A stretch of 64,000 bases of DNA, taken from positions 372,001 through 436,000 of the forward strand of contig NZ_LGIT01000003.1 in the NCBI RefSeq assembly GCF_001187865.1. The letters are read 5' to 3'. The notes beneath the pieces are model-generated. The model ran no database searches and was not told the DNA's origin. It saw only the letters and a list, made by a program, of their open reading frames with translations. The position numbers and the translations under genes are program-made. Origin of the DNA: Klebsiella sp. RIT-PI-d (GTDB lineage: Bacteria > Pseudomonadota > Gammaproteobacteria > Enterobacterales > Enterobacteriaceae). Shown here piece after piece: positions 40,580 through 50,691 of the stretch (position 1 is its first letter; every line of letters begins with the position of its first letter).

Positions 40580-42736
40580 ATGGTACTGTCAACGCTTCTT
40601 CGTTCGAAAGCTGCACGCGGCCTGCCGGTCATTCTGGCAGCCCTGATTTTCACTGGTTGCGGCATTCAAAAAACCGATCAGAGCACGGCCCATCTTGACG
40701 GGGCGGCGCAGGCTGACTCCGGTTATTATCTGAATCAGATGCAGCAAAGCTCAGATGATAGCAAGACCAACTGGCAATTACTCGCCATTCGTGCCCTGCT
40801 GAAGGAAGGCAAAAGCCAGCATGCGGCAGAGCTGTTTGCTCAGCTCCCGCAGCAACTTGATGAGGCGCAGCGCCGTGAGCAGTCGCTGCTGGCTGTTGAT
40901 CTTAAGCTGGCGCAAAAAGATTACGCCGGGGCGCAGACGCTGCTGGGGCAAATTAATCCGGCTGACCTGGATAAAAATCAGCAGGCCCGTTTCTGGCAGG
41001 CAGGGATTGTTAGTCTTCAGGGTAAACCGTCTCTGGCTCTGCTGCGTGCGCTAATCGCCCAGGAGCCGCTGCTGACAGCAGCAGATAAGCAGGCGAATAT
41101 TGATGCAACCTGGCAGGCACTCTCCGCCATGACGCCAGAACAGGCGCAGACGCTGGTTATCAACGCTAACGAAAATGTGTTGCAGGGCTGGCTGGATCTG
41201 CAACGCGTATGGTTTGATAACCGCAATGATGCGGAGATGATGAAAGCCGGTATTGCCGACTGGCAGACGCGCTATCCGCAGAATCCGGGGGCAAAAATGC
41301 TGCCCTCGCAGCTGGTTAACGTGCAGAATTATAAACCGGCTTCGACCAACCGGATTGCACTGCTGCTGCCGCTGAACGGTCAGGCGGCGATTTATGGCCG
41401 CACCATTCAGCAGGGTTTTGAAGCGGCGAAAAATGGCGCGACCCCGGTCAACGGAAGCGCAGTCCCCCAGCAGGTTGCACAGGCAGCCTCAGCGGATAAC
41501 GACGTTGTCAGTCCATCGCAGGCTGAAGTGAGCGATTTAACAACGGCACAGCAGCCACCGGTACAAGCGCCGGGCAATGAAGCCGCAACGCCAGTGCAGG
41601 CGCCAGGCAATATGGCCGATGCCGCTACGCCGACAGCGCAAAGCACGGCACCGGCTCAGGAGACGACAGCCCAGACCGCGGCGCCGGCGCAGATAACAGA
41701 TACGGTCCCGGCTGAAGTTCCCCCCGCTCCACAAGCGGAGGCAGCGGTCGCCACCCCAGCTAATCCGTCAGCAGAACTGAAAGTCTACGACACCACGTCG
41801 CAGCCGCTCAGTCAGATCCTCGCTCAGGTTCAACAGGACGGTGCCAGTATCGTGGTCGGACCGCTTCTGAAGAACGACGTTGATGAGATGGTGAAAAGTA
41901 ACACTTCGCTTAGCGTCCTGGCGCTTAACCAGCCGGAAGCTGTAGAGAATCGGCCTAACATCTGTTATTTCGCGCTTTCGCCGGAAGATGAAGCCCGCGA
42001 TGCGGCGCGCTTTATTCATCAGCAGGGCAAATTCTCCCCGCTGGTGCTGATCCCGCGCAGCGCCCTGGGCGACCGCGTCGCCAGTGCGTTTGCCGATGAA
42101 TGGCAGAAACAGGGTGGCAGCACGGTGCTGGAACAGAAATTCGGATCGACCGCCGAGCTACGCCAGGGGATCAACGGCGGTTCAGGCATTGCCCTGACCG
42201 GAACGCCGGTAAGCACCACTCAGTCGCAGCCAGAAAGCGTAACGATAGCCGGATTAACCATCCCGGCACCGCCAGCTGACGCGCAACTGTCCACGGGTCG
42301 CGTCGATGCCGCTTACATTCTTGCCACGCCGGAAGAGATCGCGTTCATTAAACCAATGATTACCATGCGTAACGGCAGTCAGAGCGGCGTGACCCTGTAT
42401 GCCAGCTCGCGCAGTGCACAGGGCACCGCGGGTCCGGATTTCCGTCTGGAAATGGACGGGCTGCAATATAGTGAAATTCCAATGCTGGCAGGCAGCAATC
42501 CGGCATTAATGCAGCAGGCGCTGGCCGCCGTCAATAATGACTATTCGCTGGCCCGTCTGTACGCGATGGGGGCCGATGCCTGGTCGCTGGCGAATCATTT
42601 TTCGCAGATGCGTCAGGTTCAGGGCTTTGAACTTAGCGGCAATACCGGCGATTTAACCGCCAGCAATGATTGTGTGATTAACAGGAAGTTATCATGGCTC
42701 AAATACTACCAGGGACAAATCGTGCCGGCGAGTTAA
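40580..42736 (+). CDS. lpoA: Outer-membrane lipoprotein activator of PBP1A
   Basis: LpoA is an outer-membrane lipoprotein that reaches through the periplasm to stimulate PBP1A. The 718-residue product has a lipobox IFTGC (Cys27), an N-terminal TPR-like domain (about residues 30-255), a low-complexity linker rich in A, P, T and Q (about 290-400) and a C-terminal periplasmic-binding-like domain. The linker contains a repeated VQAPGN and is why the protein is about 40 residues longer than the 678-residue E. coli LpoA. The 3' end overlaps yraN by 43 bases. Confidence 0.96.
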   Translation: MVLSTLLRSKAARGLPVILAALIFTGCGIQKTDQSTAHLDGAAQADSGYYLNQMQQSSDDSKTNWQLLAIRALLKEGKSQHAAELFAQLPQQLDEAQRREQSLLAVDLKLAQKDYAGAQTLLGQINPADLDKNQQARFWQAGIVSLQGKPSLALLRALIAQEPLLTAADKQANIDATWQALSAMTPEQAQTLVINANENVLQGWLDLQRVWFDNRNDAEMMKAGIADWQTRYPQNPGAKMLPSQLVNVQNYKPASTNRIALLLPLNGQAAIYGRTIQQGFEAAKNGATPVNGSAVPQQVAQAASADNDVVSPSQAEVSDLTTAQQPPVQAPGNEAATPVQAPGNMADAATPTAQSTAPAQETTAQTAAPAQITDTVPAEVPPAPQAEAAVATPANPSAELKVYDTTSQPLSQILAQVQQDGASIVVGPLLKNDVDEMVKSNTSLSVLALNQPEAVENRPNICYFALSPEDEARDAARFIHQQGKFSPLVLIPRSALGDRVASAFADEWQKQGGSTVLEQKFGSTAELRQGINGGSGIALTGTPVSTTQSQPESVTIAGLTIPAPPADAQLSTGRVDAAYILATPEEIAFIKPMITMRNGSQSGVTLYASSRSAQGTAGPDFRLEMDGLQYSEIPMLAGSNPALMQQALAAVNNDYSLARLYAMGADAWSLANHFSQMRQVQGFELSGNTGDLTASNDCVINRKLSWLKYYQGQIVPAS

Positions 42737-43083
42737 CCCGTAAGCAAACTGGCGACGCATGGGAGCAGAAAGCGCGTCGCTGGCTTGAAGGTAAGGGATT
42801 GCATTTTATCGCCGCCAACGTCAGGATGCGCGGCGGCGAGATTGACCTCATTATGCGTGACGGACCGGTAACGGTGTTCATTGAAGTGCGTTATCGTCGC
42901 AGTGCCGTCTACGGTGGTGCGGCAGCCAGCGTAAGCAGAACGAAGCAGCAGAAATTATTACAAACTGCCCGCTGGTGGCTTGCCGGTCAGAATGGGAGTT
43001 TTGATACTGTGGATTGCCGGTTTGATGTGGTAGCCTGCGACAGCAGCCGCATCGAATGGCTCAAAAACGCCTTTGGCGAATAA
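42694..43083 (+). CDS. yraN: UPF0102 endonuclease-like protein YraN
   Basis: A 129-residue UPF0102 protein with the Holliday-junction-resolvase-like fold; the nuclease-type motif [21 protein letters not shown] (about residues 48-70) keeps the E, D and ExK/R pattern. No activity is established. It begins inside the end of lpoA (43-base overlap, different frame) with AGGAAG before the ATG, and is followed by diaA after 21 bases, so lpoA-yraN-diaA-dolP form one likely operon. Confidence 0.93.
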   Translation: MAQILPGTNRAGELTRKQTGDAWEQKARRWLEGKGLHFIAANVRMRGGEIDLIMRDGPVTVFIEVRYRRSAVYGGAAASVSRTKQQKLLQTARWWLAGQNGSFDTVDCRFDVVACDSSRIEWLKNAFGE

Positions 43084-43104
43084 ACCTGAAAGTTAAGGGA
43101 TACT

Positions 43105-43695
43105 GTGCTCGAACGAATTAAAGCGTGCTTCACTGAAAGCATTCAAACTCAAATTGCAGCGGCAGAAGCGCTGCCTGATGCCATTTCCCGCGCTGCGATG
43201 ACACTGGTTCAGTCGCTACTCAACGGTAACAAAATTCTCTGCTGTGGTAATGGCACCGCCGCCGCCAACGCACAGCATTTTGCTGCCAGTATGATTAACC
43301 GCTTTGAAACCGAGCGTCCGGGTTTGCCGGCAATGGCACTTAATACCGATAACGTGGTCTTAACCGCCATTGCCAACGATCGTTTGCATGATGAAATCTA
43401 CGCCAAGCAGGTTCGTGCGCTGGGTCATTCAGGCGATGTGCTTCTGGCAATTTCAACGCGTGGCAACAGTCGTGACATCGTGAAAGCGGTTGAAGCGGCT
43501 GTGACGCGCGATATGACCATTGTGGCATTAACCGGCTATGATGGTGGCGAGCTGGCAGGTTTGCTGGGGCCACAGGATGTCGAGATTCGCATTCCCTCTC
43601 ACCGTAGCGCACGCATTCATGAGATGCACATGTTAACGGTCAACTGTTTATGCGATCTAATTGATAATACGCTATTTCCTCAACAGGACGATTAA
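43105..43695 (+). CDS. diaA: DnaA initiator-associating protein DiaA
   Basis: DiaA is a tetrameric SIS-domain protein that binds DnaA and promotes timely initiation at oriC. The 196-residue product has the SIS core with [20 protein letters not shown] (about residues 50-69) and [12 protein letters not shown] (about 117-128). The start codon is GTG, as in E. coli, and the product otherwise matches the K-12 protein closely. It sits 21 bases after yraN and 9 before dolP. Confidence 0.97.
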   Translation: MLERIKACFTESIQTQIAAAEALPDAISRAAMTLVQSLLNGNKILCCGNGTAAANAQHFAASMINRFETERPGLPAMALNTDNVVLTAIANDRLHDEIYAKQVRALGHSGDVLLAISTRGNSRDIVKAVEAAVTRDMTIVALTGYDGGELAGLLGPQDVEIRIPSHRSARIHEMHMLTVNCLCDLIDNTLFPQQDD

Positions 43696-43704
43696 GGAGT
43701 ACAC

Positions 43705-44280
43705 ATGAAGGCATTTTCGCCCCTCGCAGTCCTTATTTCTGCATTGCTTTTGCAGGGTTGCGTTGCTGCGGCGGTTGTCGGCACGGCAGCCGTAGGGACT
43801 AAAGCGGCAACCGATCCACGTACCGTTGGTACTCAGGTGGACGATGGAACGCTGGAGCTGCGTGTAAACAGTGCGCTGGCTAAAGATGAACAGATTAAGA
43901 AACAAACGCGCATTAATGTAACGGCTTATCAGGGTAAGGTCCTGTTAGTCGGTCAGTCTCCGGACAGCACGCTTACCGCGCGCGCGAAGCAGATTGCTAT
44001 GGGCGTTGATGGCGCCACGGAAGTGTTTAGCGAAATCCGGCAGGGTCAGCCAATTGGCCTTGGCACCGCTTCAAACGATACGTGGCTCACCACCAAAGTT
44101 CGCTCTCAGCTTCTGGCAAGCGATCAGGTGAAATCGTCTAATGTGAAGGTCACCACCGAAAACGGCGAAGTGTTCCTGATGGGTCTGGTAACAGAGGATG
44201 AAGCGAAAGCCGCAGCGGATATGGCCAGCCGGGTCAGCGGCGTGAAACACGTGACGACTGCGTTTACGTTTATTAAATAA
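43705..44280 (+). CDS. dolP: Division/outer-membrane lipoprotein DolP
   Basis: DolP (YraP) is an outer-membrane lipoprotein of the division site that supports envelope integrity and regulation of amidase activation; it is sigma-E controlled in E. coli. The 191-residue product has a signal peptide with lipobox LLLQGC (Cys19) and two BON domains (about residues 46-115 and 124-190). It is preceded by AAGGAG, 9 bases after diaA, and followed by a terminator hairpin. Confidence 0.96.
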   Translation: MKAFSPLAVLISALLLQGCVAAAVVGTAAVGTKAATDPRTVGTQVDDGTLELRVNSALAKDEQIKKQTRINVTAYQGKVLLVGQSPDSTLTARAKQIAMGVDGATEVFSEIRQGQPIGLGTASNDTWLTTKVRSQLLASDQVKSSNVKVTTENGEVFLMGLVTEDEAKAAADMASRVSGVKHVTTAFTFIK

Positions 44281-44290
44281 TTCTGCGTTT

Positions 44291-44317
44291 TAGGGCAGTG
44301 CAACTGCCCGTTTATTC
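44291..44317 (+). terminator. dolP terminator
   Basis: Perfect seven-base arms GGGCAGT / ACTGCCC (44293-44299 with 44303-44309) with a three-base loop, then GTTTATT, 12 bases after dolP. Confidence 0.65.
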
Positions 44318-44322
44318 CCTTC

Positions 44323-44413
44323 ATGCCCGGTGGCGCAGCGCTTACCGGGCCTGCATTCTGGTTTAACCTGCTAAGCACGTGCAGGCCGGGCAAGGCAGAG
44401 CCGCCGCCCGGCA
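44323..44413. repeat. Pair of inverted REP elements (BIME-like)
   Basis: Two oppositely oriented REP units lie in the convergent dolP-yraQ gap: TGCCCGGTGGCGCAGCGCTT... to 44354 and TGCAGGCCGGGCAAGG... from 44380 to 44413. Each has GCCCGG/CCGGGC arms and the pair shares the CCTGCA/TGCAGG ends, the layout of an enterobacterial bacterial interspersed mosaic element. Confidence 0.8.
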
Positions 44414-44419
44414 TTCGTT

Positions 44420-45454
44420 TTACAGCAGCGCCAGCCCACCCACAATCATCCCGCTTAACGCCACCAGTCCCCCGGTTAGCCAGAGTGCTTTTGCCGGAAA
44501 CGCCTTACGCAACATCACCAGCGACGGCAGGCTGACGGCCGGAAGCGTCATCAGTAATGCCAGTGCGGGTGCTGTGCCCATGCCTGCCAGCATCATGGTC
44601 TGCACAATCGGGATTTCAGCGGCAGTTGGGATCACAAACAGACAGCCCGCTATTGCCATCGCAGCTACCCAAAATACCGTGTTACCGACAACGCCTTCCG
44701 CGTGCGGAAATAGCCAGACCCGCGCCGCCCCCAGAACCAGTACCGCCAGAATATAAACCGGGATCGTATTCCAGAACAGCGTCCATAATGCCTGGCCCCA
44801 GCGGGAAAAGAAATGCCCTTCGACGGTGGTCACAGGCAGAGGCACGGCTGAGGTTTGTACGGTATCGTTCACCAGACGCTGTATCAGAGAAGCAATAACC
44901 AGCACCATTGCCAGCCCGGCCACCAGGCGAATTAGCGCCAGTTGCCAGCCGAGAACAAATCCCATAAATACCAGGGTTGCCGGATTTAACAGCGGATTAC
45001 CCATCCAGAACGCCAGCGCGCCGCCCATCGAAACCTGCTGACGACGCAGACCGGCAGTGACCGGTGCAGCGCAGCACGAGCACATCATTCCGGGCAGTGA
45101 AAAAAGGGTTCCCAACAGGGTGCCCTGGAAACGCGGCTGCCCCAGGGTGCGCAGCAGCCAGTTTCGCGGGATCAGGACCTGTACCAGCGAGCCGAGGATC
45201 ACGCCCAGCACGGCGGCTTTCCAGACGGCAAGAAAATAGACCAGCGCATAGTCCCATGCCGCTTTTAGCGGGCTGGCATCGGCCCCGGCGAGAATGGATT
45301 TACCTATATTGTGCGTTTCGGCTGCGGTAAACGCCTTACCATAGTAAGGCTGCCATTTCACATACCACAGACCGACAATAACAACGAGAAAGAAAAGCGC
45401 GGGCTTCCACCACTGACGTGACGGTGCCAATTGAGATGAAGACTGACCAGTCAT
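44420..45454 (-). CDS. yraQ: ArsP-family (DUF318) permease YraQ
   Basis: A 344-residue inner-membrane permease of the DUF318/ArsP_1 group, whose characterised members export organic arsenicals; YraQ itself has no established substrate. It has about eight to ten hydrophobic segments and the conserved cysteine motif MCSCCAAPVTAGLRR (about residues 119-133) between segments, plus GNPLLNPATLVFMGF. It is divergently placed against yraR? No: both are on the minus strand, yraR upstream by 75 bases. Confidence 0.9.
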   Translation of the reverse strand: MTGQSSSQLAPSRQWWKPALFFLVVIVGLWYVKWQPYYGKAFTAAETHNIGKSILAGADASPLKAAWDYALVYFLAVWKAAVLGVILGSLVQVLIPRNWLLRTLGQPRFQGTLLGTLFSLPGMMCSCCAAPVTAGLRRQQVSMGGALAFWMGNPLLNPATLVFMGFVLGWQLALIRLVAGLAMVLVIASLIQRLVNDTVQTSAVPLPVTTVEGHFFSRWGQALWTLFWNTIPVYILAVLVLGAARVWLFPHAEGVVGNTVFWVAAMAIAGCLFVIPTAAEIPIVQTMMLAGMGTAPALALLMTLPAVSLPSLVMLRKAFPAKALWLTGGLVALSGMIVGGLALL

Positions 45455-45529
45455 AGCATTCCCCGGGAAAATTTATGGTTTTAAAGAAGCCGGGGCATAG
45501 TACGCTTGTCGAAATATTTATGGAAATTA

Positions 45530-46177
45530 TTAATCCCGTTTACGCGCGGCCATTTCCCGTAATGTTGCCGACGAAAGAATATCCACTGTCTCGCCTTCTG
45601 GGGTAAATGCTTCAGCCAGTAACGCCAGCGCGACATCGCGACTATTTATTGATTTAAGATCGCCCGGCAGCAGCCTGAACAGCGGGGCAAGAAGTGATTC
45701 ATTGACCCGGTTTTTTTCGCGATCGCCCAGCAGCATTGACGGTCGGGCGATGGTCAACCGTGGCCAGTGCTGCGCAATTAACGCATCTTCCATTTTGCCC
45801 TTCACCCGATTATAGAAAAAGGGTGAACTGGCATTCGCGCCCATGGCGCTGACCACCAGCATATGCGTCGCCCCCAGGCGCTGTCCGGTCAGTGCCGTAT
45901 CGACCACCAATGTATAATCAGCATGAATAAATGCCTCTTTCGAGCCGGCTTCCCGTCGGGTGGTTCCCAGACAGCAGAAGACGAGATCTATTGGCGTAGT
46001 CACCTGCGCCAGGGCATCGGTCAGCTGAGGATCTACCGGGTTAAAAACGCCGGAGATGCCTTTCAGCGGACGCCGCGTCGGCGCTGCAATAGCCGTAATA
46101 CGCGGTTCCTGAATTAATAAGCGCAGCAGATGATCGCCAACCAGCCCGGTTGCCCCGGTGATCAGAACCTGACTCAT
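45530..46177 (-). CDS. yraR: NAD(P)-binding Rossmann protein YraR
   Basis: A 215-residue atypical short-chain dehydrogenase-like protein with the N-terminal nucleotide loop [12 protein letters not shown] (about residues 8-19) and a lysine motif [12 protein letters not shown] in place of the usual YxxxK helix. Function unknown. The ATG at 46177 (MSQVLITGA) has AAGGAGAAGG directly upstream and matches E. coli YraR; a longer in-frame extension is rejected. Divergent from yhbO. Confidence 0.92.
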   Translation of the reverse strand: MSQVLITGATGLVGDHLLRLLIQEPRITAIAAPTRRPLKGISGVFNPVDPQLTDALAQVTTPIDLVFCCLGTTRREAGSKEAFIHADYTLVVDTALTGQRLGATHMLVVSAMGANASSPFFYNRVKGKMEDALIAQHWPRLTIARPSMLLGDREKNRVNESLLAPLFRLLPGDLKSINSRDVALALLAEAFTPEGETVDILSSATLREMAARKRD

Positions 46178-46306
46178 AACCTTCTCCTTTCCAATATGCA
46201 GATTTGTCCGTGTTGCAATCTCAGGGGTCTGCACCACACTTATAGCTACAGGGTAATTATTTACCATTTCCAGAGAAATGCTTTGAAGCCATATAACGGA
46301 GGAAAC

Positions 46307-46825
46307 ATGGGCAAGAAAATCGCGGTCCTTATCACCGATGAGTTTGAAGATTCAGAATTCACTTCTCCGGCTGAAGCCTATAAAAAGGCCGGGCATGAAG
46401 TTATCACTATTGAAAAAGAAGCCGGTAAGACCATTAAAGGTAAACAGGGCGAAGCCAGTGTGAAGATCGACAAGAGCATTGACGACGTAAGCCCTGAAGA
46501 GTTTGACGCACTGCTGCTGCCCGGCGGGCATTCACCTGATTCTCTGCGCGGTGACGATCGTTTTGTCGACTTCACGCGCGATTTTTACAACAGCGGCAAA
46601 CCGGTGTTCGCCATCTGTCACGGTCCACAGTTGCTAATCAGCGCTGACGTGGTGCGCGGGCGTAAGCTGACCACTGTTAAACCTGTGGTGGTTGATGTGA
46701 AAAATGCCGGGGCTGAATTCTACGATCAGGAAGTGGTAGTCGATAACGAGCAGCTGGTTACCAGCCGCACGCCGGACGATCTGCCCGCCTTTAACCGTGA
46801 ATCACTGCGTCTGCTCGGTTCCTGA
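46307..46825 (+). CDS. yhbO: DJ-1/PfpI-family stress protein YhbO
   Basis: YhbO is a DJ-1 superfamily protein that protects E. coli from oxidative, thermal and reactive-carbonyl stress; a protein/nucleotide deglycase activity has been reported and debated. The 172-residue product has the nucleophile cysteine in [11 protein letters not shown] (Cys104) with neighbouring His105 and Glu in DEFEDSE near residue 15. The ATG follows CGGAGG. Its 3' end overlaps the end of convergent yhbP by 24 bases. Confidence 0.95.
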   Translation: MGKKIAVLITDEFEDSEFTSPAEAYKKAGHEVITIEKEAGKTIKGKQGEASVKIDKSIDDVSPEEFDALLLPGGHSPDSLRGDDRFVDFTRDFYNSGKPVFAICHGPQLLISADVVRGRKLTTVKPVVVDVKNAGAEFYDQEVVVDNEQLVTSRTPDDLPAFNRESLRLLGS

Positions 46826-47248
46826 GTCGCGTAGCCAGTAGAGTTTTTTACCAAAGCCCAGGGTGTTATCAGTAAATTTAAGCTCGTCCGGGCGGATCTC
46901 CCAGACGGGCGCAGATACCACTCTGGCAACCGGAAAGCGATGGTTATAACGAATGCGTATGGCCTCGCTTTCCGCACCATCAAGTCGGCGAATTTCACCT
47001 TTAAATTGTACCCCGCGTATTAACGCTACCGTTTTAGGTTGACCGTTAATCGTCCCGGCGACGTGAGCGTGTGTACCGCTCATCTGCGCATGGCGGGTGG
47101 TATCTTCGCTCAAAACATAAAAAGCCATAGCGTGCGGATCGTAGATGTAGAAGGCATTAGCACACCATAATTCACCCTCCCGGGCTACGCACCAGGTGAT
47201 GACATGCTGTTTGGCCAGCCAGCGGCTGATGGCGGCAAGCGTTTCCAT
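46802..47248 (-). CDS. yhbP: FMN-binding split-barrel family protein YhbP
   Basis: A 148-residue UPF0306 protein with the pyridoxamine-phosphate-oxidase-like split-barrel pattern ([20 protein letters not shown] and [15 protein letters not shown], partly shown). Activity is unknown. It converges on yhbO and the two stop regions overlap by 24 bases, so their mRNAs have complementary 3' ends. It is divergent from yhbQ over 54 bases. Confidence 0.92.
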   Translation of the reverse strand: METLAAISRWLAKQHVITWCVAREGELWCANAFYIYDPHAMAFYVLSEDTTRHAQMSGTHAHVAGTINGQPKTVALIRGVQFKGEIRRLDGAESEAIRIRYNHRFPVARVVSAPVWEIRPDELKFTDNTLGFGKKLYWLRDSGTEQTQ

Positions 47249-47302
47249 ACCGGCTCTCCCTTATGTTATGGTGCGTTCACCTTAACACACTGACCTGACA
47301 CC

Positions 47303-47578
47303 ATGTGCTGGTATCTTTATCTCATCAGAACGCAAAAAAATGCCCTTTATACCGGCATTACCACCGATGTTGCCCGCCGCTTTGTGCAGCATCAGTCAGG
47401 AAAAGGGGCAAAAGCCCTGCGCGGCAAGGGCGATCTGACGCTGGCGTTTGTCGAAGAAGTCGGTGAGCGTTCGCGAGCATTACGCCTCGAATACCGGATA
47501 AAGCAGCTGACGAAGCGCCAGAAAGAGCGCCTCGTCGCCGGAGAAGTCTGTCTAAAAAGCCTGATTACAGACGATTAA
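47303..47578 (+). CDS. yhbQ: GIY-YIG nuclease-fold protein YhbQ
   Basis: A 91-residue single-domain GIY-YIG protein (UPF0213). The motif appears as WYLYLIRTQ ... [19 protein letters not shown] with the conserved Tyr, Arg and a later glutamate in [12 protein letters not shown]. Relatives have weak DNA nuclease activity; the cellular role is unclear. It converges on yhbS with a 14-base overlap of coding ends. Confidence 0.93.
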   Translation: MCWYLYLIRTQKNALYTGITTDVARRFVQHQSGKGAKALRGKGDLTLAFVEEVGERSRALRLEYRIKQLTKRQKERLVAGEVCLKSLITDD

Positions 47579-48068
47579 AATGCTCGTGATATTCCACCTG
47601 ACCGTGAACATTGATCAGCGCATCATCCGCCAGTCGATGCACCTGAAAGGCGTTTTCACTGTTGGGCCAGCGGCAGCGTAAATCATACTGCGAGGCGGAC
47701 TCAAAGCCCAGACGGCTGTAAAACGCCGGATCGCCTAAGGCGACGACAGCGGCGTAGCCAAATTCATTCAGGGAATCCAGCCCCTCATAAACCAGCTGGC
47801 GTGCCAGACCCTGCCCCCGGTAGCTCTCATCGACCGCCAGCGGAGCCAGCCCAACCCATTGTAGATCTTCACCTTCAACGTCTACCGGACTAAACGCGAC
47901 GTAGCCAATCACCTGGCCTTCATCATCCGTGGCGACTAAACCCAGAGTAAGCAGCCCGTCTTCGCGCAGATCGCGGATCAGTCTGGCTTCGGCATCGCGG
48001 TCAAAAGCGCGGCGTAACAGCGCATCAATACCAGGCGCATCGATGGGAATTTCAACGCGTATTAGCAT
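47565..48068 (-). CDS. yhbS: GNAT-family acetyltransferase YhbS
   Basis: A 167-residue GNAT N-acetyltransferase-like protein. The acetyl-CoA loop is seen as [19 protein letters not shown] (about residues 83-101; RGQGLA pattern) followed by [17 protein letters not shown]. Substrate unknown in this organism. It overlaps the end of yhbT by 7 bases on the same strand, so the two are coupled, and overlaps convergent yhbQ. Confidence 0.92.
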   Translation of the reverse strand: MLIRVEIPIDAPGIDALLRRAFDRDAEARLIRDLREDGLLTLGLVATDDEGQVIGYVAFSPVDVEGEDLQWVGLAPLAVDESYRGQGLARQLVYEGLDSLNEFGYAAVVALGDPAFYSRLGFESASQYDLRCRWPNSENAFQVHRLADDALINVHGQVEYHEHFNRL

Positions 48069-48586
48069 GGTTCACCTACCGATCTGTTTGGGATTTGCGA
48101 CGGTTTCTTCAACCCTGCTTCAACAAAGTCCGCCAGTTGCAGCAGCATCGTACGTAATACTTTTGGCATCTGCTCAAGCTCAATGGCGTCCATCAGATTC
48201 TTCACGTACAGGCCAAGCTCGGTATCGCCTTCAATAACCAGTCGACGCTGGAAAAAAAGCGTATCGGGATCCTGGCGACGCGCGGCAATCATCAGCAAAT
48301 CGCTGGCATCGGCGCTAAAACTAACGTCGGCTTGTGCCGTCTGGCTGACAATCAGACGCCCGTTATCAACAGAAGTGAACCAGCGCAGGCCAATATCACG
48401 TACCTCAATACTCAGCCAGCGGCCTTCGAGAAATTCCAGTTCTCCATCTGCCAGCGCCTGGCGAAATTGCCAGTGCAGGACCTGTTCCAGGACCTGACGC
48501 TTAAGGGCAAAAGGCGTCAGTTTCACCGGCACACTCATCAAAGACGGGCCAAGGTGAACCAGGCGTGAACGCAGTTTATCCAACAC
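48062..48586 (-). CDS. ubiT: SCP2-domain ubiquinone-pathway accessory protein
   Basis: UbiT (YhbT) is an SCP2 lipid-binding protein required with UbiU and UbiV for oxygen-independent ubiquinone synthesis. The 174-residue product holds one SCP2 domain (about residues 30-145: ADGELEFLEGRWLSIEV and VSFSADASDLLMIAARRQDP, partly shown). It is divergent from ubiU across 218 bases, matching E. coli, so the anaerobic ubiquinone genes share a control region. Confidence 0.94.
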   Translation of the reverse strand: MLDKLRSRLVHLGPSLMSVPVKLTPFALKRQVLEQVLHWQFRQALADGELEFLEGRWLSIEVRDIGLRWFTSVDNGRLIVSQTAQADVSFSADASDLLMIAARRQDPDTLFFQRRLVIEGDTELGLYVKNLMDAIELEQMPKVLRTMLLQLADFVEAGLKKPSQIPNRSVGEPC

Positions 48587-48804
48587 GAGCTTTACTCCCT
48601 CAATTCAATAATTCCATCATTCTGCCACATCCAATAAACAACATGGCGGCGCAAATCAACAATTACGTTATGAAGACGTTATTATTGGCATCATCAATAC
48701 GCGATTAACTGCCTCAAATCAAAATTTGTCGCGGTCAGGTTAACTAAACTTCCAGTTCGTTAACAATTTGCAGCCTGTGAGGGATGCAACGTTCAGGAAA
48801 TTTT
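48587..48804. promoter_or_regulatory. ubiT/ubiU divergent control region
   Basis: About 220 AT-rich bases. Anaerobic (FNR) control of ubiUV is known in E. coli, but I could not find a clear TTGAT-N4-ATCAA site; TATTGGCATCATCAATA (48685-48701) is the nearest dyad, with the wrong spacing. The ubiU leader holds no hairpin of note. Confidence 0.35.
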
Positions 48805-49800
48805 ATGGAGCTCCTCTGTCCTGCCGGTAATCTCCCGGCGCTTAAGGCGGCTATCGAAAACGGCGCTGATGCGGTGTATATCGGGTTAAAAGATGATACA
48901 AATGCGCGTCATTTTGCCGGGCTTAATTTTACCGAAAAAAAATTACAGGAAGCCGTCAGCTTCGTGCATCAGCATCGCCGTAAGCTACACATCGCCATTA
49001 ATACCTTTGCGCACCCGGACGGCTACGCGCGCTGGCAGCGGGCGGTCGATATGGCCGCGCAGCTGGGCGCAGATGCGCTTATCCTCGCTGATATTGCGAT
49101 GCTAGAGTATGCCGCTGAACGCTATCCGCATATTGAGCGCCATGTCTCAGTCCAGGCATCAGCCACCAATGAAGAGGCGATTCGTTTTTATCATCGCCAC
49201 TTTGATGTTGCGCGGGTCGTCCTCCCCCGCGTGTTATCTATCCATCAGGTAAAACAGCTTGCCCGCGTCACGCCTGTTCCACTGGAGGTGTTCGCCTTTG
49301 GCAGTTTGTGCATCATGGCCGAAGGACGCTGTTATCTCTCCTCCTATCTGACCGGCGAGTCACCGAATACGGTGGGCGCCTGCTCACCCGCGCGCTTTGT
49401 TCGCTGGCAACAAACGCCGCAGGGCCTGGAGTCGCGTCTTAATGAGGTGTTAATCGACCGCTATCAGGACGGCGAAAATGCAGGCTATCCAACGCTGTGT
49501 AAAGGTCGCTATCTGGTCGATGGGGAGCGCTATCACGCGCTGGAGGAACCAACCAGCCTCAATACGCTGGAACTGCTGCCGAAGTTGCTGGCGGCGAATA
49601 TTGCCTCGGTCAAAATCGAAGGTCGACAGCGCAGCCCGGCATACGTCAGTCAGGTGGCGAAGGTCTGGCGACAGGCGATCGATCGCTGCATGGCTTCGCC
49701 ACAGGATTTTGTTCCGCAGCAGGCATGGATGGAGACACTTGGCGCAATGTCTGAAGGCACTCAGACCACGCTTGGCGCTTATCACCGCAAATGGCAGTAG
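48805..49800 (+). CDS. ubiU: Oxygen-independent ubiquinone hydroxylation protein UbiU
   Basis: UbiU is a U32-family iron-sulfur protein that pairs with UbiV to hydroxylate ubiquinone precursors without oxygen. The 331-residue product equals E. coli UbiU in length; the [4Fe-4S] cysteines are visible in AEGRCYLSSYLTG and VGACSPARF (near residues 169-193) and in TLCKGRYLVDG further on. ATG 48805 (MELLCPAGNLPALK) is used instead of an in-frame ATG seven codons earlier. It is 8 bases before ubiV. Confidence 0.95.
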   Translation: MELLCPAGNLPALKAAIENGADAVYIGLKDDTNARHFAGLNFTEKKLQEAVSFVHQHRRKLHIAINTFAHPDGYARWQRAVDMAAQLGADALILADIAMLEYAAERYPHIERHVSVQASATNEEAIRFYHRHFDVARVVLPRVLSIHQVKQLARVTPVPLEVFAFGSLCIMAEGRCYLSSYLTGESPNTVGACSPARFVRWQQTPQGLESRLNEVLIDRYQDGENAGYPTLCKGRYLVDGERYHALEEPTSLNTLELLPKLLAANIASVKIEGRQRSPAYVSQVAKVWRQAIDRCMASPQDFVPQQAWMETLGAMSEGTQTTLGAYHRKWQ

Positions 49801-49808
49801 GAAATAAG

Positions 49809-50687
49809 ATGAAATATTCACTCGGACCGGTGCTTTATTACTGGTCAAAAGAGACGCTGGAAGACTTTTATCAGCAGGCGGCGTCAAGCCACGCTGATGT
49901 TATCTATCTCGGGGAAGCCGTATGCAGCAAGCGGCGCGCCACAAAAGTGGGCGACTGGCTGGATATGGCAAAATCGCTGGCAGACAGCGGCAAGCAGGTG
50001 GTGCTTTCTACGCTAGCCCTGGTGCAGGCCTCGTCTGAACTGGGCGAGCTGAAACGTTATGTGGACAATGGCGCGTTTTTACTGGAAGCCAGCGACCTGG
50101 GCGTGGTCAATATGTGCGCAGAACGTAAGCTGCCGTTTGTCGCTGGTCACGCGCTCAACTGCTATAACGCGGTCACTCTGCGTCTTCTGCTAAAACAAGG
50201 CATGGTGCGCTGGTGTATGCCGGTTGAACTATCCCGCGACTGGCTGATCAACCTGCTCGATCAATGTGAATCTTTAGGTATTCGCCAGCAGTTTGAAGTG
50301 GAGGTACTAAGCTACGGACATTTACCGCTGGCGTATTCTGCACGCTGCTTCACCGCCCGTTCAGAAGACCGGCCGAAAGATGAGTGTGAAACCTGCTGCA
50401 TCAAATACCCTAACGGGCGTAATGTGCTTTCGCAGGAGGATCAACAGGTCTTCGTGCTCAACGGTATTCAGACCATGAGCGGCTATGTCTATAACCTTGG
50501 TAATGAACTGACGTCTATGCAGGGCCTGGTCGATATGGTGCGCCTGTCACCGCTTGGAACTGAAACGTTTGCCATGCTGGACGCCTTCCGCGCTAACGAA
50601 ACGGGCGCGACACCGCTCGCGCTTGCACCCCATAGCGACTGTAACGGTTACTGGAAACGACTGGCGGGACTTGAGCTCCAGGCGTAA
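49809..50687 (+). CDS. ubiV: Oxygen-independent ubiquinone hydroxylation protein UbiV
   Basis: UbiV is the second U32 iron-sulfur protein of the UbiU-UbiV pair. The 292-residue product equals E. coli UbiV; [4Fe-4S] cysteines are seen in EAVCSKRRA (near residue 39), SARCFTARSEDRPK and DECETCCIKYPNG (near 180-197). ATG 49809 (MKYSLGPVLYYWS) follows AAATAAG weakly, but is the only start that fits the family. It is followed by the inverted repeat before yhbW. Confidence 0.95.
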   Translation: MKYSLGPVLYYWSKETLEDFYQQAASSHADVIYLGEAVCSKRRATKVGDWLDMAKSLADSGKQVVLSTLALVQASSELGELKRYVDNGAFLLEASDLGVVNMCAERKLPFVAGHALNCYNAVTLRLLLKQGMVRWCMPVELSRDWLINLLDQCESLGIRQQFEVEVLSYGHLPLAYSARCFTARSEDRPKDECETCCIKYPNGRNVLSQEDQQVFVLNGIQTMSGYVYNLGNELTSMQGLVDMVRLSPLGTETFAMLDAFRANETGATPLALAPHSDCNGYWKRLAGLELQA

Positions 50688-50691
50688 AAAA

